Shown here piece by piece: positions 1-4,930 of a DNA stretch of 5,712 bases; position 1 is the stretch's first letter; every line of letters begins with the position of its first letter. The notes under the pieces were generated by a model that was not told the origin of the DNA, ran no database searches, and saw only the letters and a list, made by a program, of their open reading frames with translations. Position numbers and translations under genes: made by a program. The DNA lies in contig CAMBXJ010000306.1 in assembly GCA_945871455.1 (NCBI GenBank), positions 1 to 5,712 on the forward strand. Direction: 5' to 3'. Origin of the DNA: Asaia bogorensis (GTDB lineage Bacteria; Pseudomonadota; Alphaproteobacteria; Acetobacterales; Acetobacteraceae).

Positions 1-327
1 CGGTCCATCGAGGGCCGGGTGCATCGCGAAGCCGTCGCCGGTCCTTTGACCCCGGCCACCGCGCCGGAAGAGACTCTGCTGGGGCCTGAGACCGATGGCA
101 TGGGCGCCTGGCGCTACCATCTGGCGCCCGGGCAGACGGTGACCGGGCCTGATCCGGCCTCTGGTCGCGGCCAATACTGGGTGGTGGTCGGCGGCGAGAT
201 GCTCCGTGATGGCGAGGTCCTGCCGGTTCGGTCCTGCGTGTTCGTGTATCCGGACGACGCGGCGTTCTCGGCCGAGGCCGGGCCGGGTGGGCTGGAGGTT
301 GTGGCGATGCAGTTTCCGCTGCGGTAG
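1..327 (+). CDS. Cupin-like domain protein, 3' part (5' end outside window or start near 19)
   Basis: The frame is open from the first base of the window to a TAG stop, so this is most likely the C-terminal part of a longer protein. A GTG at 19-21 preceded by GAGGG could also start a 102-residue protein, and the sequence cannot decide between the two. The visible part is rich in short beta strands separated by Gly/Pro turns: WRYHLAPGQTV, then QYWVVVGGEM, LPVRSCVFVYPDD and LEVVAMQFP. This is the look of one cupin (beta-barrel) half, with a G-x-G-Q-Y-W stretch and the typical closing strand. The usual metal-binding histidines of a cupin are not evident here, so either they lie upstream or this half does not bind metal. 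No enzyme activity can be assigned. The gene is followed by a long stretch without genes and is not in an operon with anything downstream. Family assignment is from strand pattern only. Confidence 0.6.
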   Translation, partial: RSIEGRVHREAVAGPLTPATAPEETLLGPETDGMGAWRYHLAPGQTVTGPDPASGRGQYWVVVGGEMLRDGEVLPVRSCVFVYPDDAAFSAEAGPGGLEVVAMQFPLR

Positions 328-641
328 CCGATTTTTGGACATGGGCGGAGGGTGGCGGGTCCGTCCTCCCATCGGGTGACTTGTGGACCCGGCTGTGTCC
401 GTCGGGATCCGGCCCGTTCGGTCAGCCTCCTCTGACGCATCGCTGTGGATGCGGGCGCGTCCCAGTTCGGGATGGGGGCGGCGGGGGAAAGTGGTCCCAG
501 CCTGTGGTTCGGGGTGGCTTCCGCCCTTTCCGGTTTGAGTCCCGTGACCTTGGCACCGCGTCTGTCCAACGGTGCGTTCGCCTGTCTCGGTGTGAATCCA
601 ACGGCCGATATTCGATTGTCGGTGGCGCATTCCGGCTGGGG

Positions 642-660
642 AGCCGGCGTGTCGCCGGCT
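642..660. repeat. Short perfect GC-rich hairpin
   Basis: AGCCGGC (642-648) and GCCGGCT (654-660) form a perfect 7-bp stem around a 5-nt loop. No T run follows on either strand, so it is not a standard intrinsic terminator. It lies more than 300 bases beyond the cupin-like gene. Confidence 0.5.
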
Positions 661-818
661 TGACACGATTCGGCAGGCTGGGTTGAGGCTTGGCATCGGT
701 CTCATGTTTGCTTTTTGTTCTAGTCAGCGCAGGCTATTCGAGGCAAGGGAAAAGCGCCGCTCGGACGGATTCAAGCAACTTCGGGGCCGAAAATGCCGTC
801 TAGGCAGGGGTTTTGCGG

Positions 819-838
819 CGTTAACCATCGGGTTAACG
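819..838. repeat. Perfect CGTTAACC palindrome with 4-nt spacer
   Basis: CGTTAACC (819-826) and GGTTAACG (831-838) are perfect inverted copies separated by ATCG. The two TTAA cores are 8 nt apart. This resembles a bipartite TTAA operator such as the CtrA site of alphaproteobacteria, TTAA-N7-TTAA, but the spacing is one base too long. No gene start lies nearby, so a regulatory role is unproven. Confidence 0.4.
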
Positions 839-999
839 GATTTGTGTCATTTTTAATCCTGCCTTGGGCCGCGATTTCGGTGCGGGTGGCCGGGTTCATA
901 TTCGCTCTGAACATGACGCGGCCGAGGATTGGAGTTGTGGGATTTTTGGGCGTTCCTCAGACTTTGGTTTAAGTGTGGACTTTCCGTAATCTGTTCCGG

Positions 1000-1063
1000 T
1001 CAGGCGCGGAATCAGGGGGTGTTTGTTACGATCAGGCGCGGAACCCGGGGGGTATCGTTGCTT
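1000..1063. repeat. Imperfect 32-bp direct repeat, two copies
   Basis: TCAGGCGCGGAA occurs at 1000-1011 and again at 1032-1043. The two 32-base units beginning there agree at roughly two thirds of positions, counted by eye. A TGGCCG inverted pair (1068-1073 with 1083-1088) follows directly. The function is unknown. Confidence 0.5.
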
Positions 1064-1306
1064 TTCCCGGCCATTAACCGTTTGGCCGAAAATGTCCATA
1101 TTATGGGAAATTCTCATGCCCGTGCCCGCGGCGGTTCCCGACGCCGAACGAGCGGGCGGCTCGCCGTGGCGGGGAAGACGATGGGGAATGGTGGTGGTGC
1201 CCGGCCCGCGCGCGCGAGTCCTGCGCCCCGTTTGGGTTTGGGGCATGGGACCGTCCCTATCGGGACCTGCGTCCTGTCCGGTCTAGGCCGGCTGCATTCG
1301 CGGGCG

Positions 1307-1417
1307 TCTTCGTGTTCTTCGTGCCTTCGTGGTGAAAAATCGCGGTCTATGAGCAAACGCTGTCGGTTGGGTTGAGCACCGCATTTTTCCACCACGAAGG
1401 CACGAAGAACACGAAGA
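1307..1417. repeat. Large inverted repeat with CACGAAG motifs (dispersed-repeat-like)
   Basis: The arms 1307-1334 and 1390-1417 are perfect 28-base inverted copies. With one-base bulges, pairing extends inward through A5T/AT5 and CGCGGT/ACCGC to about 1346 and 1378, leaving a loop of about 31 bases. Each arm carries three CACGAAG heptamers spaced 8 and 9 bases apart (seen as CTTCGTG on the left arm). Similar CACGAAG-rich sequence is familiar to me from intergenic regions of many unrelated bacteria, where it gives spurious peptides, so this is probably a dispersed palindromic element rather than a terminator. Any transcript in either direction would fold into a very stable hairpin. There is no open frame of interest inside it, and no target-site duplication is obvious. 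Confidence 0.8.
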
Positions 1418-1685
1418 GTCTTCAGGAAGTCTCCTGCGGGAGCGCCGTCTTTCGGTGCACCGGCCCTGACGCCAGCAACCCGTCCCACCAGCCGACAGCG
1501 GGTTGGACAAAGCCACCCCCCACCAGGGACCCACGCAAATCCCGCCAGCCTGGCGCCAAACGAGACGGCCAATCGGTCGATCGCGGCGCGCTCCGCGACC
1601 AACACCGGAAGGCTCGCGGACGGCGCAACGAACCGCCCGTTCCCATGGACCGAGCCGCGCCCCATGTCGGTGGACCGGCGGTCCA
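1418..1685. other. Non-coding stretch between the inverted repeat and the ppk2 promoter
   Basis: All six frames here give Arg/Pro/Gly-rich translations with no recognisable domain. The minus-strand frames that cross this region run into the inverted repeat or into ppk2 and look like chance frames. A small perfect hairpin, TGGACC-GGC-GGTCCA at 1671-1685, abuts the FNR-like box. I see no promoter directed leftwards. Confidence 0.5.
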
Positions 1686-1699
1686 TTGATCCACGTCAA
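1686..1699 (+). promoter_or_regulatory. FNR/FixK-type operator upstream of ppk2
   Basis: TTGAT-CCAC-GTCAA matches the FNR/FixK/NNR family consensus TTGAT-N4-ATCAA at nine of ten half-site positions, and the mismatch (GTCAA) is a variant accepted by FixK and NNR-type regulators. The centre lies between 1692 and 1693. For a class II FNR promoter (box at -41.5) transcription would start at 1734, rightward towards ppk2. A second palindrome, TCCACGT-CA-ACGTGGA (1690-1705), overlaps the right half. Which family member binds (oxygen, NO or FixL-type control) cannot be told from the box alone. Confidence 0.7.
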
Positions 1700-1721
1700 C
1701 GTGGACAAGGCGCTTCGGCGT

Positions 1722-1727
1722 CTTAAT
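1722..1727 (+). promoter_or_regulatory. Candidate -10 hexamer for ppk2
   Basis: CTTAAT matches TATAAT at four of six positions, though it lacks the strongly conserved A at the second position. It lies exactly where the -10 should be if the box at 1686-1699 is centred at -41.5. The predicted transcript start is about 1734. Confidence 0.45.
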
Positions 1728-1733
1728 GTCCGC

Positions 1734-1948
1734 GACCTCGGCCCATTCGGATAACCCATGCCCAGTCCGCTGCTTGCCACCAACCGCGCCGGCACCAAAT
1801 GTGTGTCTCGACCCCAAACCCCACATCCGGTCGCGGATTGGACGGGGGCCGCTTCGGCTGGTACCACCGCCAAACATACAGCCTGGGGTGGCCAGGAGAT
1901 GGCTGGTCCGGCGCGTCCATTGACCGACAGAGCGTGAAAGGAAACACC
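1734..1948 (+). other. Predicted long 5' leader of ppk2
   Basis: If the promoter call is right, about 215 nt of untranslated leader precede the ppk2 start. Frames that run through it in phase with ppk2 translate to Pro/Gly/Trp-rich sequence that does not resemble the family, so I treat it as leader, not protein. A small CCTGG-GGTGG-CCAGG stem lies within it. No known riboswitch is recognisable. Confidence 0.35.
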
Positions 1949-2815
1949 GTGTCCAAAGACAAGGCACGAAAAAAAGACAAACAAGAGGCGGAACGTCGTT
2001 CGGTGCATGAAATCCCCACCCCGGTTCCGCCCGAAAAGCTGAAGTCGAAAGAGTACGACCGCGCCCTCCGCGAACTGCATGTCGAACTGGTGAAGCTGCA
2101 GCAATGGGTCGTGCACAAGGGGCTGAAGGTCTGCATCCTGTTCGAAGGGCGCGACGGTGCCGGCAAGGGGGGTGCGATCAAGGCGATCACCGAGCGCGTC
2201 AGCCCGCGCGTGTTTCGCGTCGTGGCGCTGCCGGCGCCGACCGAGCGCGAGAAATCGCAGATGTATATACAGCGCTACGTGCCCTATCTGCCCGCCGCCG
2301 GAGAGGTCGTGATCTTCGACCGAAGCTGGTACAACCGCGCCGGGGTCGAACGGGTGATGGGCTTTTGCACTGAAGAACAGGCGACGCGCTTCCTCGCCAT
2401 GGCACCGGCTGTCGAACGCGCGATCATCGAATCCGGCGTCATTCTGGTGAAGTATTGGCTGGAGGTCAGTGAGGAAGAACAGACCGTCCGGCTGTCATCG
2501 CGGATCGACGATGGCCGCAAGACCTGGAAACTCTCTCCCATGGATCTGAAGTCGTACAGCCGCTGGTACGACTATTCCCGCGCCCGGGACGACATGTTCG
2601 CCGCCACCGATACATCCTGGGCACCCTGGTTCGTCGTCCGCTCCGACGACAAGAAGCGGGCGCGCCTGAACATCATCTCCCATCTTCTGAAACGGATTCC
2701 CTATGAGCAGGCCCCGCGAGACAAAGTGAAACTGCCGGACCGGCAGAAGCCGCATGGGTATACGGAACCCGACTTCCCCTACAAGTTCGTGCCGGAGTTG
2801 AACTGGACGGTTTGA
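1949..2815 (+). CDS. ppk2: Polyphosphate kinase 2 (PPK2 family, class I-like)
   Basis: This enzyme transfers phosphate between inorganic polyphosphate and nucleoside diphosphates; class I members typically make ATP or GTP from polyphosphate in the cytoplasm. The 288-residue length fits a single-domain PPK2. After a basic, lysine-rich N-terminus (residues 2-17) comes the P-loop kinase fold: Walker A E-GRDGAGKGG at 66-75, the base-side segment around EREKSQMYIQRYVPYLP (99-115), and the Walker B/lid motif FDRSWYNRAGVE at 123-134, followed by the KYWLEVS strand and a C-terminal helical part ending in PELNWTV. All key motif residues are intact. I chose the GTG at 1949 because AGGA (1939-1942) lies 6 nt upstream and the lysine-rich start resembles the family. 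An in-frame GTG at 1934 lacks such a site, and the frame further upstream does not look like protein. An FNR/FixK-type promoter precedes it and hairpins follow the stop. The class assignment and nucleotide preference are inference. Confidence 0.95.
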   Translation: MSKDKARKKDKQEAERRSVHEIPTPVPPEKLKSKEYDRALRELHVELVKLQQWVVHKGLKVCILFEGRDGAGKGGAIKAITERVSPRVFRVVALPAPTEREKSQMYIQRYVPYLPAAGEVVIFDRSWYNRAGVERVMGFCTEEQATRFLAMAPAVERAIIESGVILVKYWLEVSEEEQTVRLSSRIDDGRKTWKLSPMDLKSYSRWYDYSRARDDMFAATDTSWAPWFVVRSDDKKRARLNIISHLLKRIPYEQAPRDKVKLPDRQKPHGYTEPDFPYKFVPELNWTV

Positions 2816-2820
2816 CGTGC

Positions 2821-2850
2821 GCCGGCCCCGTGACACCGGACGGGGCCGGC
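2821..2850 (+). terminator. Strong hairpin after ppk2, possible terminator
   Basis: GCCGGCCCCGT (2821-2831) and ACGGGGCCGGC (2840-2850) form an 11-bp perfect stem with an 8-nt loop, starting five bases after the ppk2 stop. No T run follows, so it may work as a Rho-independent stop only weakly, or as an mRNA-end stabiliser. It bears on whether atpC shares the ppk2 transcript. Confidence 0.55.
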
Positions 2851-2860
2851 CGTCGATGCT

Positions 2861-2873
2861 CCGCGCAACGCGG
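2861..2873. repeat. Small hairpin in the ppk2-atpC gap
   Basis: CCGCG-CAA-CGCGG is a perfect 5-bp stem with a 3-nt loop. It is the second structure between ppk2 and atpC. Confidence 0.35.
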
Positions 2874-2904
2874 CCAATGACGCCTTCATGCACAGGAACA
2901 AATT

Positions 2905-3339
2905 ATGCCATTTTCACTGGAAATCGTGACCCCCGACCAGCTTCTGCTGTCCGCCCCAGTCGAAATGGTTGTCATTCCGGCATCGGAAGGTGACATGGGC
3001 ATTCTGGAAGGCCACACCCCGGTCATCGTCACATTGCGCGGGGGACTCGTGTCGATCTACCGCGCCGACGTCATCGATCAGCAATTCTTCGTTATGGGCG
3101 GATTTGCCGAAGTGACCGCGGAACGCTGCACAGTACTGGTGAATGAGGCGATGGCGCTGGACGATTTGCGCCGCGACGATGCCGAAGCCCGCGTGCGGGA
3201 TGCGGAAGCGGCCTACGCCACCGCACCGAACGAGGATCCAGACCTGTATCAACTGGCGCTCGACCGCGTTCAGGCCGCCCGCGCCATGGTCGACGCGATC
3301 GACGCCCGCTCGGCCGATACCCACGGACGGCGAGCCTGA
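2905..3339 (+). CDS. atpC: F1Fo ATP synthase epsilon subunit, outside an atp operon
   Basis: Epsilon is part of the central stalk of F1; it couples rotation to synthesis, and its C-terminal helices can restrain ATP hydrolysis. The 144-residue protein has the usual two parts. The N-terminal beta sandwich (about 1-83) carries the family signatures MVVIPASEGDMGILEGHTP (21-39), VMGGFAE (63-69) and TVLVNEA (76-82). A C-terminal helical hairpin (about 85-135) follows. LDDLRR at 85-90 resembles the I/L-D-x-x-R-A motif linked to ATP binding in some bacterial epsilons, with the final Ala replaced. The ATG is supported by AGGA at 2894-2897, 7 nt upstream. Normally atpC follows atpD in atpHAGDC, but here the neighbours are ppk2 and a CBS protein, with no other ATP synthase gene in view. 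It could be the genome's only epsilon, relocated, or a second copy. In alphaproteobacteria the zeta subunit is often the main F1 inhibitor, so a regulatory role is only a hypothesis. Confidence 0.93.
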   Translation: MPFSLEIVTPDQLLLSAPVEMVVIPASEGDMGILEGHTPVIVTLRGGLVSIYRADVIDQQFFVMGGFAEVTAERCTVLVNEAMALDDLRRDDAEARVRDAEAAYATAPNEDPDLYQLALDRVQAARAMVDAIDARSADTHGRRA

Positions 3340-3355
3340 TCCGGGTTCGGTGACG

Positions 3356-3369
3356 TTGATCTGGATCAT
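3356..3369 (+). promoter_or_regulatory. FNR/FixK-like operator upstream of the CBS protein gene
   Basis: TTGAT-CTGG-ATCAT differs from TTGAT-N4-ATCAA at a single outer position, and CTGG is a spacer often seen in alphaproteobacterial anaeroboxes. Its centre (between 3362 and 3363) would place a class II start at 3404. AAGGAT at 3392-3397 would then be the -10; it is weak but has A, A and T at the second, fifth and sixth positions. A TAATAG at 3382-3387 is an alternative -10 with less suitable spacing. The box begins 17 bases after the atpC stop. Confidence 0.6.
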
Positions 3370-3459
3370 TCCCAGGCCATGTAATAGCGGCAAGGATTTG
3401 CGTCGGATGAATGGCCAGGTGTCGGGGTGCCGGCGCTTCACGCAAAAGGGGATGGCTTC

Positions 3460-4008
3460 ATGCTGGACGATGGCAGTTTTACCGCAAGCGACCTGATGAC
3501 CCGGGATGTCGCGGTCGTGCATCCCGACACGTCGCTCCTCGACGCCGTCGGTATGATGGCGCGCCGCAAGATCAGCGGCATGCCGGTCGTCGATAACGAC
3601 GGGACGATCGTCGGCATGCTCAGCGAGGGCGATCTGGTGCGCTGGCACGAAGGCTATTCGGAGCGGCAGGCCCGATGGCTGGATATGCTGGCAGACGGTT
3701 TCGAATTGGCACCGAACTTCCTGTCCGGCATCCGGGCGGAACAGCACAAAGTCCGATCGGTGATGGCGGAAGGGGTCGTGACGGTCACCGAGGATATGGT
3801 GGGCCGCGACATCGCGCACCTGATGCATACCAAGGGCATCAAGCGCGTGCCGGTGCTGCGGGATGGCAAACTGGTCGGCATCGTTGCGCGGTCGGACCTT
3901 GTCCGTGCCCTGGCGACGCGGTTGGGCGAGATGTCCGCCGCCCCTACCGCTCCGGCCCGGGAAACCGTGGACGAGGCCCTGCGGCGGCGGCGGGAGGAAT
4001 CCCGGTAA
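3460..4008 (+). CDS. Protein with two CBS domains
   Basis: A 182-residue soluble protein made almost entirely of a CBS pair (Bateman module), which usually binds AMP, ADP, ATP or related ligands and acts as an energy sensor. CBS1 spans about residues 8-62 (TASDLMTRDV...VHPDTSLLDAV, ISGMPVVD, SEGDL at 55-59). CBS2 spans about 97-152 (KVRSVMAEGVVTV, IKRVPVL, ARSDL at 143-147). The two acidic S-x-x-D-L motifs are those that contact ribose or phosphate in known CBS proteins. A linker of about 34 residues separates them, and a charged tail (DEALRRRREESR) ends the protein. There is no catalytic or DNA-binding domain. The ATG at 3460 is preferred because AAGGGGA (3446-3452) lies 7 nt upstream; an in-frame GTG at 3427 would add 11 residues but has no comparable site. 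An FNR/FixK-like box about 100 bases upstream suggests low-oxygen control. The partner and ligand are unknown. Confidence 0.92.
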   Translation: MLDDGSFTASDLMTRDVAVVHPDTSLLDAVGMMARRKISGMPVVDNDGTIVGMLSEGDLVRWHEGYSERQARWLDMLADGFELAPNFLSGIRAEQHKVRSVMAEGVVTVTEDMVGRDIAHLMHTKGIKRVPVLRDGKLVGIVARSDLVRALATRLGEMSAAPTAPARETVDEALRRRREESR

Positions 4009-4026
4009 ATCAGCCGGTTGAGGAGC

Positions 4027-4044
4027 GCGGCCTGAAAGGGCCGC
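4027..4044. terminator. Hairpin between convergent genes, possible bidirectional terminator
   Basis: GCGGCC (4027-4032) and GGCCGC (4039-4044) pair around TGAAAG. It fills most of the 37-base gap between the stops of the CBS gene and the alpha-subunit gene, which face each other. No clear T run is present on either side. Confidence 0.4.
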
Positions 4045-4045
4045 C

Positions 4046-4930
4046 CTACCGTCGCAAGGCGGTCACATTCCCCGCGCAGCCACGCACCAGATCCTCCAAC
4101 GATCCGAACACGCGCGCGCCGGCCTCGGTCAGCCGCTTTGTCTTTGAATCCAACGTCCCCGACTCGCCATGCACCAGCGCGCCGGCATGGCCCATGGACA
4201 CGCCCTCCTTCGCCTCCCGGCCCGCGATCAGCGCGTAGAGCGGCTTCTTCGCGCCCAGGCGGGCGTAGGCGTCGGCGCATTCCTCCTCCTCGGTGCCGCC
4301 GACTTCGCCGACCAGGACGATGCCTTGGGTGCGATCATCGTCGAAGAACATCGGCAGCAGGTCGGCGAAGCGCACGCCCTTGACCGGATCGCCGCCGACG
4401 CCGACCCAGATGCTCTGGCCGATGCCTTCCCGCGCCAGGCGGTAGCCAACTTCATAGGACAGGGTGCCGCTCTTGGTCATGATGGCCAGCGGCCCCGGGT
4501 GCAGGCAGACATCCGGCAGGAAGCCGAGTTTGATTTCCCCCGGAATCGCCAGCCCCGGCGTGGACGCGCCCACCCACGTGGCGCCCGCGCGCCGCACCGC
4601 GCGCCCGATGCGGATGGCGTCGTGCAGCGGCACCCCTTCCGCCACCGTCACGATCAGGCGAATGCCCGCGGCCAGCGCTTCCTGCACGGCGGCCAAGGTG
4701 TCCTCCGGCGGGGCCATGGCGACCGAGGCGATGGCGCCGGTTTCGATCACCGCGGCCGAACAATCGGCAAAAACCGGAACGCCGGCGGCTTCCTTGATGT
4801 CGGTGCGGGCAGAGGTCCCGCCGACAATGTTCGTCCCGTACGCCCGCATCAGCGCGGCATGGGTCCGGCCCATGCGCCCGGTGATGCCCTGGACGATGAC
4901 CGGGGTTTGGCTGGTAAGCGTGTGGATCAT
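4046..4930 (-). CDS. sucD: Succinyl-CoA synthetase-type acid-CoA ligase, alpha subunit
   Basis: The alpha subunit binds CoA and carries the histidine phosphorylated during NDP-forming succinyl-CoA/succinate interconversion. The 294-residue length is normal. The CoA-binding Rossmann domain (about 1-125) shows the loop GITGRMGRTH at 15-24; the ligase domain has MTKSGTLSYE (151-160), VGVGGDPVKG (176-185), the VGEVGG strand-turn (207-212) and the catalytic MGHAGA, with His248 as the phospho-histidine. Two places depart from standard SucD: the GPNCPG motif reads GASTPG (121-126), and the VTPGKGG loop after the first strands is replaced by TSARTDIKEAAG. The substrate may therefore not be succinate; malate or another dicarboxylate is possible, and the symbol marks the family only. 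The ATG overlaps the beta stop (ATGA), and GGGAGAGG lies just upstream, so the two genes are translationally coupled. Confidence 0.9.
   Translation of the reverse strand: MIHTLTSQTPVIVQGITGRMGRTHAALMRAYGTNIVGGTSARTDIKEAAGVPVFADCSAAVIETGAIASVAMAPPEDTLAAVQEALAAGIRLIVTVAEGVPLHDAIRIGRAVRRAGATWVGASTPGLAIPGEIKLGFLPDVCLHPGPLAIMTKSGTLSYEVGYRLAREGIGQSIWVGVGGDPVKGVRFADLLPMFFDDDRTQGIVLVGEVGGTEEEECADAYARLGAKKPLYALIAGREAKEGVSMGHAGALVHGESGTLDSKTKRLTEAGARVFGSLEDLVRGCAGNVTALRR

Larger units (their letters stand above)
328..1306. other. Gene-poor region with scattered palindromes
   Basis: I see no convincing gene in these 979 bases. The open frames on both strands translate to Arg/Pro/Ser/Gly-rich sequence without recognisable motifs or good ribosome-binding sites, as expected of chance frames in GC-rich DNA. 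No tRNA cloverleaf is evident. The stretch from about 690 to 1110 is visibly more AT-rich than its surroundings. Small structures are present: hairpins at 642-660, 819-838 and 1068-1088, and an imperfect direct repeat at 1000-1063. The region may be decayed coding sequence, or may hold an unrecognised small RNA. Confidence 0.6.

Noticed and set aside
660..688. Sigma-70 promoter with TTGACA at 660-665
   Set aside because: The -35 hexamer is perfect, but at 17 bases the -10 position reads TTGAGG and no gene follows, so it is not supported.
896..1246. Minus-strand open frame of 116 codons
   Set aside because: The peptide is low in hydrophobic core residues and resembles no family, and two competing plus-strand frames over the same bases are equally unconvincing.
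1114..1686. Minus-strand open frame of 190 codons
   Set aside because: Both arms of the inverted repeat fall within it, it has no ribosome-binding site or recognisable motif, and its composition matches non-coding GC-rich sequence.
1799..1948. 50-residue N-terminal extension of PPK2 from an upstream ATG
   Set aside because: The extension is Gly/Trp/Arg-rich, unlike PPK2 N-termini, and has no good ribosome-binding site; the GTG at 1949 with AGGA fits better.
1283..2116. Minus-strand open frame of 277 codons across the inverted repeat and the start of ppk2
   Set aside because: It overlaps the clear ppk2 N-terminal coding region, crosses the repeat arms and the promoter, and its translation is Arg/Pro-rich with no domain; it is a chance frame in GC-rich DNA.
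2914..3828. Minus-strand open frame of 304 codons
   Set aside because: It is antisense to atpC and the CBS gene and has no family resemblance of its own.
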